From positions 2,468,732 through 2,532,731 of the forward strand of contig NZ_KB912877.1 of NCBI RefSeq assembly GCF_000383855.1: a stretch of DNA of 64,000 nucleotides, given 5' to 3'. The translations under genes were made by a program, and so were the position numbers. The DNA is from Methylobacter marinus A45 (GTDB lineage: Bacteria > Pseudomonadota > Gammaproteobacteria > Methylococcales > Methylomonadaceae). The notes under the pieces were generated by a model. The model worked only from the letters and a program-made list of their open reading frames with translations, did not search any database and was not told the origin of the DNA. Below are positions 46,891 through 55,223 of the stretch, piece by piece. The first letter of the stretch is position 1, and every line of letters begins with the position of its first letter.

Positions 46891-47158
46891 GAATCTTTGG
46901 CTGATTATCGGTTTTTTGGGGCAGGGATTGTTTTCGGCTCGTTTCGTCGTGCAATGGCTGAAAAGTGAACGTGAGAAAAAAAGTGTTTTTCCTGTCGCGT
47001 TCTGGTATTTCAGTATCGCCGGCGGGATTACCCTTTTTGCGTATGCGGTGCATCGACAGGATCCTGTTTTCATAGTCGGTCAATTAACCGGATTATTCAT
47101 TTATCTTCGGAATCTGTATTTTGTTATTTACGAACACAAGATTTTGAAAACCGAATAA
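46880..47158 (+). CDS. Stand-alone LAB_N (lipid A biosynthesis N-terminal) membrane protein
   Basis: 92 aa with three hydrophobic helices. The signature LIIGFLGQGLFSARFVVQWL is followed by ESEK-type KSEREKKSVFPVAFWYFSI and GQLTGLFIYLRNLYFV. These match the LAB_N domain, which is fused to lipid A disaccharide synthase in some bacteria. As an independent protein it occurs beside GT2 and GT39 genes. The function is not established; it may be a lipid-linked sugar flippase component or scaffold. Confidence 0.9.
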   Translation: MDTENLWLIIGFLGQGLFSARFVVQWLKSEREKKSVFPVAFWYFSIAGGITLFAYAVHRQDPVFIVGQLTGLFIYLRNLYFVIYEHKILKTE

Positions 47159-47186
47159 GTTCCTCGTCTTTTCTGTGTAGTAAGCA

Positions 47187-48809
47187 ATGTATCAGCTCTT
47201 GCCCATTCGATTTTGGATTTTTCTTCTTTGGACGGGCTTGATCGCGGTTAATCTCTCCACGCGCCCGTTAATTCCGGTCGATGAAACCCGATATGCCGCT
47301 GTCGCATGGGAAATGTGGGTCAGAGGGGACTTTCTCGTTCCTTACTTAAACGGCCAGACTTACAGTCACAAACCGCCGCTGTTATTCTGGTTGATGCAAT
47401 CAAGCTGGTTCGTGCTGGGTGTTAACGATTGGTCGCTGCGACTGATCGGGCCGTTATTCTCGTTGGCCGCCTTATTTTTATCCCGGGCCGTCGCGCGCAT
47501 ATTATGGCCGGATAGGACGCAAACCGAAGCGCTCACGCCGTTGATATTGCTAGGGTGCTTTTTCTGGATTGTCTTCAGCACACTGACGATGTTCGACATG
47601 ATGCTGGCCTTCTTCGCCTTGCTGGGTATCTACAGTCTGCTAAAACTCGCTTATTCGGGGCTGGCTTTCAGATATTGGCTAATGCTGGGCGTTGCCATGG
47701 GCGCGGGAATTTTGACAAAAGGCCCGGTGATCTTGCTGCATTTGTTGCCTGTCGCGCTATTGGCGCCTTGGTGGCTGCCGGCTGCCGGATTTTCCTGGCG
47801 GCAGTGGTATTATCGTATTCTGGGTGCTGTTTTACTAGCTGTCGGCATCGCCTTGTGCTGGGCGATGCCTGCCGGTATCGCCGGTGGCGAAGCGTACAGA
47901 AAGGCCATTTTTTTCGGGCAGACCGGCGGGCGACTGGTCGACTCCTTTGCGCATCGGCTGCCGTGGTGGTGGTACTTGGAGCTATTGCCGTTATTGTTGT
48001 TGCCGTGGCTGTTATGGACGCCTGTATGGACGGGGCTGAGGCGAGTGAATTTTAATGATGCCGGCATGCGCTTTTGTCTGGCCTGGGCGGTGCCTGTTTT
48101 TATCGCTTTTTCGCTGGTCAGCGGCAAGCGTCTTCATTATCTGTTACCCTTGTTGCCCGCTTTAGCATTGATGCTAGCGCGGTCGGCGGATGAAATAACC
48201 GAGCGTGGCCGTTGGCAGCGCGCCCATCTCGTTGTGATGGGTCTATTCGCCTTGCTTGGCGTGATATTGACGATCCTTCCCGGCTTGAATGATCATTACC
48301 ATTGGCGGGCTGAGTTATCGTTGTTTTCGCCGGTATGGGGAGGGCTGCTACTGGCAGTCGCGGTAGTTTTGGGAATGGCCAAGGCCAAGGATGCGCCAAA
48401 TTCCGCTTTTTATCTCTGTATTGCCTCGCTAGCGGCATCATTGCTGTTATCGTGCGGTTTTTTCGAAATTAAGGCCAGCCACTACGATACGAAACCGGCG
48501 GCCCGGAAGATCGCCGGCTTAATGGAAGAAAACCGAGCCATTGCCTTGTATGGCAACAAATATCATGGCCAGTATCATTTTGGCGGGCGGCTTAAGCAGC
48601 CGATTACGGTATTGCCGAATTTGAAAGTGTTATACCGCTGGGCCCGGCAGCATCAGGACGGTTACATCCTTATTAGCTATAAGGATGCAGAATCATTGCC
48701 GGCATCGATATTCAGCGATCGCTATCCCTATAAAGGCCGGAACATAGCTTTGCTGGCATCCAGGACGTTGCTTGAAAATCCAACTCTCGGCGCCATTCTA
48801 AAGCCCTGA
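47187..48809 (+). CDS. GT39-family (ArnT-like) membrane glycosyltransferase
   Basis: 540 aa, about twelve membrane segments. The first periplasmic loop has LIPVDETRYAAVAWEMW with the catalytic-type Asp-Glu pair, followed by LVPYLNGQTYSHKPPLLFW. GAGILTKGPVILLHLLPV and VSGKRLHYLLPLLPALALML are further family segments. It would transfer a sugar from undecaprenyl phosphate to an envelope acceptor such as lipid A. It starts 28 nt after the LAB_N gene and is the third gene of the module. Confidence 0.9.
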   Translation: MYQLLPIRFWIFLLWTGLIAVNLSTRPLIPVDETRYAAVAWEMWVRGDFLVPYLNGQTYSHKPPLLFWLMQSSWFVLGVNDWSLRLIGPLFSLAALFLSRAVARILWPDRTQTEALTPLILLGCFFWIVFSTLTMFDMMLAFFALLGIYSLLKLAYSGLAFRYWLMLGVAMGAGILTKGPVILLHLLPVALLAPWWLPAAGFSWRQWYYRILGAVLLAVGIALCWAMPAGIAGGEAYRKAIFFGQTGGRLVDSFAHRLPWWWYLELLPLLLLPWLLWTPVWTGLRRVNFNDAGMRFCLAWAVPVFIAFSLVSGKRLHYLLPLLPALALMLARSADEITERGRWQRAHLVVMGLFALLGVILTILPGLNDHYHWRAELSLFSPVWGGLLLAVAVVLGMAKAKDAPNSAFYLCIASLAASLLLSCGFFEIKASHYDTKPAARKIAGLMEENRAIALYGNKYHGQYHFGGRLKQPITVLPNLKVLYRWARQHQDGYILISYKDAESLPASIFSDRYPYKGRNIALLASRTLLENPTLGAILKP

Positions 48810-48871
48810 TTTATCGGCGATTAACCTGGCCGGCGCTTCAGCCAAAACGGAGAGCGCCGGATCCGGCCGGC

Positions 48872-51115
48872 TTATTTCCAGATACTGACAATATTCGTAA
48901 AATCATCCGTCCACGGTTTCATATCGAAATACAAAGGCAGTTTCTGCCAGTTGCCCAGTCGGCTGATACGCAGCGGCTCCAGCGCTTCGGGACGCTTTGC
49001 CAGAACCACCCAATCCGTCGCCACGACCAGCGGGATTTCCTGCTGTGGTTTGAATTCCTGGATCAAGGCGGACAATTGCAGCTGTTTGGCATGGTCGGAC
49101 AATACTTTTTTTAGCGCCAGATGGCGGTTGGTGATATGAAACGCCAATAGTCCCCCGGGCTTCAGTTTCCTGAAGTAAAGCTCAAGCGCTTCCTGGGTCA
49201 GCAGATGGGTGGGCACCGCATCCGAGCTGAAGGCGTCCATGACCAATAAGTCGAACAGTTGATCAGGCTCTTTTTTCAAGGATAAACGGGCATCACCTAT
49301 ACGTAGGGTTGCGTTATGGCTGCATTGCTGAAGATAGCGGAAATAAGCTGGATTGCTGGCGACTTCGACGACCAGCGGATCGATTTCGTACAGCGTCCAT
49401 TGCTGCTGAGGTTTGGCATAGCAGGTCAAGGCGCCTGCGCCAAGGCCTACGATGCCGATCTGCCAGCTCTGGTTGTTGTTATCATAGGCTTTAAAAAGCT
49501 GGCCCATCGGTCCTGGACGGCTATAGTAAGTCAACGGCGTTTGAATGTGAGCGGCGGTCAGGCGTTGTGCACCATGCTTGGTCGTGCCATGAAAGAGTTC
49601 GTGATATTTTTCCGGACGATTTTGCTCATCGGCTAATACGCTCTCACGAACCGAAAGGACACCGAAAAAGCTGCGTTCCTGATAAAGCGTGTTGGACATT
49701 AATCCATGCAGTCCCTGGGTGAAAAAGATAAGAGTCCCCGTTAACAGGGCAAGCGTGATGGGTTGTCGTCTGAAAGCAAAGGTCAGGCCGGTTATCAAGA
49801 TCAGGCCGACACCGATCGTGTCGAGGTATTGAGGCAGATTTTCGCCGCTGGCGTAAACAATCAGGCCGATGATGACTAGTGCCGCCGGTAATATCAGTTG
49901 CCGCGCCCAGGCCAGGTTGTGTTTGGTTATTGACGATTTCAGGCCGGGGCGCAGCAGCAATGCCGCGACTATCATGATGGGATACTCATAGACCGCATCA
50001 AAAATAAAAGGCGCCACGAACGTGTTGAACATCCCGCCCAGCATGCCCGCAAACGACATGATCAGATAGAAGGTGGTTAAATGCCGGGTATGGGGTCTGT
50101 TTTTAGCCAGCTCGCCATGGCAGACCATGACGGCCAGAAAAAAGGCCAGCAGGTGCAGCGTCAGGTCCATCCAGTAGGGCAGAACTGCCGGGTTGATGAA
50201 TGAATAGGCAATAAACGGCAGCAATACAATGGGTTGTAGCCTGACCATTAACGGATGGATAACAGGGTTCCACTTGGAAAAAACAATGATAAAGGACAAC
50301 AGGTATAACGTCAGCGGAATGATCCACAGCAACGGAACCGATGCAATATCGGTGCTGATGAAATTGGTCAGACCCAGCAGCAGACTGGATGGAACGAACG
50401 CCAGTACCAGCCAGTGCAGTTGGGTGTAAGGGCTCAGGTCGCTGCTGTCAAGCAGGCTTTCCTGCGTGGTTTCGGCTTTTTGCCGGGTTTGCCATAAAAT
50501 AAACGCGCATCCGGCGATAAGGGCGCAAAGCAGCAGGTAGCCGATGCTCCAGTAGGTTTTTTGCTCGGCCAGTCCTATGTTCGGTTCCAAAATAAAAGGA
50601 TAGCTCAGTAAGGCGATCAGACTGCCGGTATTGCTTGCGGCATAGAGATAGTAAGGATCATGGCTGGTATGATGGCCAATATTGGCAAACCATTTTTGGA
50701 TCAACGGGGCCGTGGTCGATACCACGAAAAAAGGCAGGCCGATAGCCAGAAGCAGTGTCCAGAACAACCAGAAGGTAGGGTCGCTATCCGTCGGCGGCTG
50801 GGCGTTTTCAGATAACGCCAGAGGCAGTGCCAGAAAACTGATCAGTATAACCCCCGCATGTATCAGAATTTGTCGGTGCAAGCTTTGGCGCGTTGAAATA
50901 TAGTGAGCGTAAAAGTAGCCGAGAAATAAAATGCTTTGATAAAACACCATGCAGGTGTTCCAGACTGCCGGAGAGCCACCCAGTAAAGGCAGCAAAATTT
51001 TCCCGAACATGGGTTGCAGAACAAACATCAGTGAAGCACTGGTAAATAATGTAACTGCAAATAAAAATATCAGAGATAGATTACGGTCTGTTTTTATTTC
51101 CGAGTGGTTACGCAT
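48872..51115 (-). CDS. Fused MFS transporter / spermidine-synthase-like protein
   Basis: 747 aa. Roughly the first 450-500 residues are polytopic (LIFLFAVTLFTSASLMFVLQ, ILFLGYFYAHYIS, FTLAFRR-type loops), about ten or more helices. The C-terminal domain is a Rossmann SpeE-like fold: GIVGLGAGALTCYAKPQQQW binds the nucleotide-type cofactor, NATLRIGDARLSLKK follows, and DLLVMDAFSSDAVPTHLLT is the DxFSxD-type region. Such fusions are common in proteobacteria but the substrate is unknown. Normal aminopropyltransferase activity is not proven. Single gene, convergent with the GT39 gene. Confidence 0.88.
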   Translation of the reverse strand: MRNHSEIKTDRNLSLIFLFAVTLFTSASLMFVLQPMFGKILLPLLGGSPAVWNTCMVFYQSILFLGYFYAHYISTRQSLHRQILIHAGVILISFLALPLALSENAQPPTDSDPTFWLFWTLLLAIGLPFFVVSTTAPLIQKWFANIGHHTSHDPYYLYAASNTGSLIALLSYPFILEPNIGLAEQKTYWSIGYLLLCALIAGCAFILWQTRQKAETTQESLLDSSDLSPYTQLHWLVLAFVPSSLLLGLTNFISTDIASVPLLWIIPLTLYLLSFIIVFSKWNPVIHPLMVRLQPIVLLPFIAYSFINPAVLPYWMDLTLHLLAFFLAVMVCHGELAKNRPHTRHLTTFYLIMSFAGMLGGMFNTFVAPFIFDAVYEYPIMIVAALLLRPGLKSSITKHNLAWARQLILPAALVIIGLIVYASGENLPQYLDTIGVGLILITGLTFAFRRQPITLALLTGTLIFFTQGLHGLMSNTLYQERSFFGVLSVRESVLADEQNRPEKYHELFHGTTKHGAQRLTAAHIQTPLTYYSRPGPMGQLFKAYDNNNQSWQIGIVGLGAGALTCYAKPQQQWTLYEIDPLVVEVASNPAYFRYLQQCSHNATLRIGDARLSLKKEPDQLFDLLVMDAFSSDAVPTHLLTQEALELYFRKLKPGGLLAFHITNRHLALKKVLSDHAKQLQLSALIQEFKPQQEIPLVVATDWVVLAKRPEALEPLRISRLGNWQKLPLYFDMKPWTDDFTNIVSIWK

Positions 51116-51207
51116 TTTTTGAATCGCCCTTTAGGCTTATTGTTATAAATGCGCTAATGATAAAGCATTTACCTTGCCCGAGGCATTTGAATATAAACAA
51201 AGGCAAC

Positions 51208-51233
51208 AAAAAAGGCGGTTATGCCGCCTTTTT
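51208..51233 (-). terminator. Palindromic terminator downstream of the 51.3-kb small ORF
   Basis: AAAAAAGGCGG-ttatg-CCGCCTTTTT is a perfect hairpin with T runs on both strands, thus bidirectional. On the minus strand it lies 19 nt after the stop of the 89-codon ORF. On the plus strand no gene is close upstream. Confidence 0.8.
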
Positions 51234-51252
51234 GAAAGGGTTAATTTTTTGA

Positions 51253-51522
51253 TTATTGCTGTTCGCCCCCAGTATCGCCTGAAACCCGCTTGGAATGCCG
51301 GCGGATATTATCGGGTATGTCATCGAATATGATTGATTCCAGAATCTGGCATAATTGTTTTTTTTCGGCTATGAAGCTTTTGCCCGGATATTTCATAAAA
51401 CCACAGACGACCCCAAGGACAGATATTTGCTCCTCGGCAACCGCTCCTGCGTTTTCGACATTCACCACATCCCTGTGATTCAGCGGTTGCCGAGAACACG
51501 AAGAAAATAAAGGTATTGTCAT
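51253..51522 (-). CDS. Small hypothetical protein
   Basis: 89 codons (MTIPLFSSCSRQPLNHRD...). GGGAAG lies just before the ATG, and a strong terminator lies just after the stop. No domain, signal peptide or membrane segment is recognised. The terminator shows that something is transcribed here; whether it is this peptide or an RNA cannot be decided by eye. Confidence 0.4.
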   Translation of the reverse strand: MTIPLFSSCSRQPLNHRDVVNVENAGAVAEEQISVLGVVCGFMKYPGKSFIAEKKQLCQILESIIFDDIPDNIRRHSKRVSGDTGGEQQ

Positions 51523-51649
51523 TTTCTTCCCGTCATTTCATGCATTCATACGGAAACATGGGCAAGTATTTGAATTGAAAAGCCTTCGTGTCCTTCGTGA
51601 TGAAATATTCAGGTTAGTATCGGGAGCGATAAATATAAAAATAACCGCG

Positions 51650-52216
51650 TTACAAAGAACCAAAATAAGCAGCCAAAGCCTGAAAATCTTCTTCGGACAG
51701 ATTGGCGGTAATAGCCTGCATCGGTCCGGCTTTGCGTGACCCCTCCTTGAAACTTTTCAATTGCTGAACCAGGTATTCAGGATGTTGCCCGGCAAGTCTT
51801 GGAAACTGGCCATTGCCTTCAGCCGAAGGACCATGGCATCCCAGGCACATACTTGCTTTAGCCTGACCCGTTTTTATCAGGGCGGAATCACCGCCGGCGC
51901 TCTCGGGTTTTTGTGTTGAATAGTAAGCGGCCAGGTTTGCTATATCTTCATCGCTCAGGTTGGCGGCCATCGGTTGCATGACCGGGTTATTACGGGTGCC
52001 ATCCTTAAACGCATTCAGTTGATTAATGATATAGTTGGATTGTTGCCCCGCAAGGTTTGGCCATTGAGGGTTGCTGCTTTTGCCTTTGGGGCCATGGCAA
52101 CCACTGCAAGTCTCTGCTTTTTGTTCACCGGCTGCAATATCGGCGGCTGAAACCGGCATTGTTCCAAACCAGAGCAGAGGTATGGATAGAGTAAGAATTT
52201 GCTTTAGTAAGACCAT
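51650..52216 (-). CDS. Cytochrome c4 (diheme)
   Basis: 188 aa. A signal peptide (QILTLSIPLLWFGTMPVSA) precedes two similar heme domains. The first heme-attachment site is CSGCHGPKGKSS; the second, CLGCHGPSAEGN, is about 90 residues further. Axial Met candidates are in NPVMQPMAANL and AGPMQAITANL. It is a periplasmic electron carrier, probably from the bc1 complex (petABC nearby) to terminal oxidases. Monocistronic on the minus strand, divergent from the Nudix gene. Confidence 0.94.
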   Translation of the reverse strand: MVLLKQILTLSIPLLWFGTMPVSAADIAAGEQKAETCSGCHGPKGKSSNPQWPNLAGQQSNYIINQLNAFKDGTRNNPVMQPMAANLSDEDIANLAAYYSTQKPESAGGDSALIKTGQAKASMCLGCHGPSAEGNGQFPRLAGQHPEYLVQQLKSFKEGSRKAGPMQAITANLSEEDFQALAAYFGSL

Positions 52217-52371
52217 GTTTCACCTCGCAAAAAGAGTTGAGTTTTATAATGATTATCAAATTAGACGGGTTAGTAATGGTATTGAAGGAGCCTGTCTTTT
52301 TTTATTATTAGGCGCAGTTACTATAACAATTAAAAAGATTAAGTAATAATAAAAAAGTTCAGAGGTTGAGA

Positions 52372-52872
52372 ATGACGACACCTGATAATACCGCAAGCGT
52401 ATTTCCTATGCCCGCTATTGGCGTCGGCGGGATTGTTTTCAATCTTCAAAATCAGGTTTTACTGATACAACGTAATCAGCCGCCCGCCATGGGCTTGTGG
52501 TCCATACCCGGCGGCAAGCTGGAGGCAGGCGAATCTTTAGTATCGGCTTGTCAGCGGGAAATTCAGGAGGAAACAGGTCTGATAACGGAAATAAAGAATA
52601 TTGTTGCGGTAGTGGAAAGACGGATTGAGAACTTCCACTATGTAATTATTGATTATTTGGCCCTGTTACATGAGGGAGGGAATTCGATACCGACCGCTCA
52701 GAGCGATATTGCCGATGCGAAATGGGTTGATCTGGAAAATATCGATGATTATGATTTGGTTGATGGCTTGGCGGAAATCATCCGGCGTGCATTTAACATC
52801 TATAGCGGGAATTGTGTGGCCGGTTTGTATGACATCGATTCGAAAGGGACAGATTATATTCCCTTGCTGTAA
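52372..52872 (+). CDS. Nudix hydrolase
   Basis: 166 aa from MTTPDNTASVFPMP; the ORF extends two codons upstream to a TTG. The Nudix box is complete: GGKLEAGESLVSACQREIQEETGLI (read as G-x5-E-x7-REIQEETGLI), around residues 45-70. It resembles ADP-ribose pyrophosphatase or MutT-like enzymes (WSIPGGK). The exact substrate is unknown. It stands alone and is followed by the DUF1820 gene. Confidence 0.88.
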   Translation: MTTPDNTASVFPMPAIGVGGIVFNLQNQVLLIQRNQPPAMGLWSIPGGKLEAGESLVSACQREIQEETGLITEIKNIVAVVERRIENFHYVIIDYLALLHEGGNSIPTAQSDIADAKWVDLENIDDYDLVDGLAEIIRRAFNIYSGNCVAGLYDIDSKGTDYIPLL

Positions 52873-52975
52873 ATGTTCCGAAATCATTTATGCTTAAGGC
52901 GGTTTGCTTTAGTGCATAAGTGCCTGAATCCGATTAAACTATCAAAGATCAATTTTTATCGGGTACCCAATCGAC

Positions 52976-53308
52976 ATGTCGGAAAAACATATTTATAAGG
53001 TTGTTTTTATTAATCAGGACCAGGTCTATGAAGTCTACGTTAAAAAGGTTTATCAAGCAGATCTGTATGGGTTTGTGATTATTGAGGATTTCGTTTTTGG
53101 GGAGAAATCCTCAATTGTCGTCGATCCGACGGAAGAGAAACTCCGGTCCGAGTTTGAAGGGGTTAACCGTTCATTTATTCCTGTACACAAGATTATCCGT
53201 ATTGATCAGGTAAAAAAACGCGGCACTGCAAAAATTGTAGCCATACCCAATGATGTGATAGGGGATCGCTCTCGTCTGTCCGCGTTTTACTCACCCGATA
53301 AAAAATAA
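52976..53308 (+). CDS. DUF1820 family protein
   Basis: 110 aa, cytosolic. The start MSEKHIYKVVFINQDQVYEV and the segments YGFVIIEDFVFGEKSSIVVD and RSFIPVHKIIRIDQV match DUF1820, a family conserved in gammaproteobacteria and of unknown function. It lies 103 nt after the Nudix gene and converges on sspB. Confidence 0.85.
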   Translation: MSEKHIYKVVFINQDQVYEVYVKKVYQADLYGFVIIEDFVFGEKSSIVVDPTEEKLRSEFEGVNRSFIPVHKIIRIDQVKKRGTAKIVAIPNDVIGDRSRLSAFYSPDKK

Positions 53309-53311
53309 AGC

Positions 53312-53341
53312 CCGCCCAATCGCATTTCGGGCGGATTGGGC
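53312..53341 (-). terminator. Terminator hairpin between DUF1820 and sspB
   Basis: Two alternative stems are possible: CCGCCC (53312-53317) / GGGCGG (53329-53334), or GCCCAATC (53314-53321) / GATTGGGC (53334-53341). On the minus strand the hairpin is followed by CTTTATTTTT, so it most likely ends the sspAB transcript. Confidence 0.6.
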
Positions 53342-53348
53342 AAGGAAA

Positions 53349-53726
53349 TTATTTGACGACGCGTAAGTTCGGTTTGTTGGGAGGCTTTTTTTCCGGAGGC
53401 GGCTCATCGCCCTCTCCATCTTCACTATCGAAGATCATTCCCTTGCCGTTTTCTTTGGCATAGATGGCCATTACCGCTGCGATCGGCGTGACAATGTGCA
53501 TCGGTTTGCCGCCAAATCGGGCATTAAATTGAATGTCCTCATTGCCTAAGGAAAGCCCTTGTATCGCTTCGGGGCGTATATTCAAGACGATTTTTCCGTC
53601 TTCAATAAATTCCTGCGGCAGAATGGCATCGCTATTTTCAGCGTCGACCAGTAAATGCGGGGTCAGGTTGTTATCAATAATCCATTCATAGATTGAACGG
53701 ATTAAATAGGGTTTTAAAGAAGTCAT
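53349..53726 (-). CDS. sspB: ClpXP specificity-enhancing factor SspB
   Basis: 125 aa. The substrate-binding domain starts MTSLKPYLIRSIYEWIIDNN and includes HLLVDAENSDAILPQEFIEDG and IQFNARFGGKPMHIVTPI. After an acidic linker, the C-terminal NKPNLRVVK is the ClpX-docking tail (LRVVK). It delivers ssrA-tagged proteins to ClpXP. Its start overlaps the sspA stop (ATGA). Confidence 0.95.
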   Translation of the reverse strand: MTSLKPYLIRSIYEWIIDNNLTPHLLVDAENSDAILPQEFIEDGKIVLNIRPEAIQGLSLGNEDIQFNARFGGKPMHIVTPIAAVMAIYAKENGKGMIFDSEDGEGDEPPPEKKPPNKPNLRVVK

Positions 53727-54358
53727 TTTGGTGAATCAGCCATTTCTTTTTCGGCTTCGCTGAGGCTGCGCTTGAATGCCGGTCTTCTGAATATACGCTG
53801 GGCATAATTGGTAATCGCTTCGCTCGGTGTTGATACATCGATACCTATGCTCGGCAAGCGCCATAGTAGAGGTGCAAGGGCACAATCAATCAGCGAAAAT
53901 TCATCGCTCATAAAATAGGGGCGGGCGGCAAAGATAGGAGCGGCGGACAATAAACTTTCCCTAAGCATCTTTTTGGCCCGGGCTGATTTTTTCTCACCCG
54001 AATATAAAATCTCATCCAGTAACTGATACCAATCCTGGTCTATACGTTTAATCAGCATTCTGGCATTAGCGCGTGAAACCGGATCCATCTGATGTAAAGG
54101 CGGGTGTGGAAAGCGCTCGTCAAGATATTCCATGATTATGCGAGAATCATAGAGCACCAGATCCCGCTCTATCAAAGTCGGCGATGTGCCGGTGGGGTTC
54201 AGTTCAAGCAAATCCTCGGGCGGATCATTCGGGTCATAATATTCTATGTCTGCGGCGACGCCCTTTTCGTGTAAAACAAAGCGGGCGCAGTGGCTCATTG
54301 CACATGTCGGAGATGAAAAAAGCGTCATTACAGATTTGCGTGTATTAATATTTGCCAC
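53723..54358 (-). CDS. sspA: Stringent starvation protein A
   Basis: GST-fold protein of about 211 aa that binds RNA polymerase in the acid and starvation response. The N-terminal thioredoxin-like part is SVMTLFSSPTCAMSHCARFV, then ELNPTGTSPTLIERDLVLYD and IIMEYLDERFPHP; the C-terminal part is helical. The GTG at 54358 (VANINTRKSVMTLF) is preferred because it has GAGG upstream and matches the family N-terminus. An ATG five codons further up is an alternative. Confidence 0.93.
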   Translation of the reverse strand: MANINTRKSVMTLFSSPTCAMSHCARFVLHEKGVAADIEYYDPNDPPEDLLELNPTGTSPTLIERDLVLYDSRIIMEYLDERFPHPPLHQMDPVSRANARMLIKRIDQDWYQLLDEILYSGEKKSARAKKMLRESLLSAAPIFAARPYFMSDEFSLIDCALAPLLWRLPSIGIDVSTPSEAITNYAQRIFRRPAFKRSLSEAEKEMADSPK

Positions 54359-54468
54359 GAATAACAACCTCATTTAGGACGAGTGGGGCGGTAAAAATGG
54401 GCATTATAGCATGGAAGATCAGGTTTTTGACCGGTGCAGACCATCAGAATTAATGACTCGCACGGCAC

Positions 54469-54488
54469 GAAAAACATCCCTGTTTTTC
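54469..54488 (-). terminator. Hairpin after petC (possible terminator)
   Basis: GAAAAACA / TGTTTTTC pair with a TCCC loop (GGGA on the minus strand) just after the petC stop, with a short T run on the minus strand. The core ACAGGGATGT is shared with the repeat cluster near 31.6 kb. Confidence 0.45.
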
Positions 54489-54499
54489 ATTCATGCAGA

Positions 54500-55222
54500 C
54501 TAGTGAATATCTCTCCAGTATTCCCGTTTCAGCAGATAGGCGATGCCGACAAACATTAAAATAAAGAACAGGACATATTTGCCCATGCGTTGCCTTTCCA
54601 GTTGTACCGGTTCTCCGACATAGACCAGAAAATTGACCAGATCGTTAACGACACGGTCGAATTCCGCCTGGGATAAGGTGCCCGGTTCCTCTGTGACGAG
54701 TTTGTCAATTACCTGTTTGCCGTCCACTTTTTTATACAGAGGCTTCTGTCCGCCTTGCAATTGCCATAAAACGTTGGGCATGCCGACATCCGGGAAAACC
54801 GCGTTGTTTGTTCCCAGAATTTTGCTTTTATCGGTATAAAAACCTTTTAAATAGCTGTACAGCCAATCAGCGCCGCGTGAGCGGGCGATTAATGATAAGT
54901 CGGGCGGTTGAATGCCAAACCATTTTTCCGCGTCATGGGCATTCATGGCGCTGTGCATTTGGTCGTAAATACCGGCGCCTTCCGGCGCAATGTCTTTCAA
55001 GACTTTCTTTTCATCAACGCCCATATCAAGGGCGATGCGCAAATAACGGATATGCTTGACCGAATGACAGCCCAAACAATAGGTTACAAAATGTTTGGCC
55101 CCGCGCTGAAGGGATACCTTGTCGGAAAGATCGATATCGGCCTCCTGCAGTTCGATGCCTTCCGAGGCAGAGACGCCTAAAGGCAGAATCAACAATAAAA
55201 ATAGTGTGATAAATTTTTTCAT
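54500..55222 (-). CDS. petC: Cytochrome c1 of the bc1 complex
   Basis: 240 aa. Signal peptide (ITLFLLLILPLGVSA), heme site CLGCHSVKHIRY, axial-Met region near MPNVLWQLQGG, and a C-terminal anchor (YVLFFILMFVGIAYLL). It accepts electrons from the Rieske protein and passes them to soluble cytochromes such as c4. It follows petB by 1 nt. Confidence 0.96.
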   Translation of the reverse strand: MKKFITLFLLLILPLGVSASEGIELQEADIDLSDKVSLQRGAKHFVTYCLGCHSVKHIRYLRIALDMGVDEKKVLKDIAPEGAGIYDQMHSAMNAHDAEKWFGIQPPDLSLIARSRGADWLYSYLKGFYTDKSKILGTNNAVFPDVGMPNVLWQLQGGQKPLYKKVDGKQVIDKLVTEEPGTLSQAEFDRVVNDLVNFLVYVGEPVQLERQRMGKYVLFFILMFVGIAYLLKREYWRDIH

Positions 55223-55223
55223 A

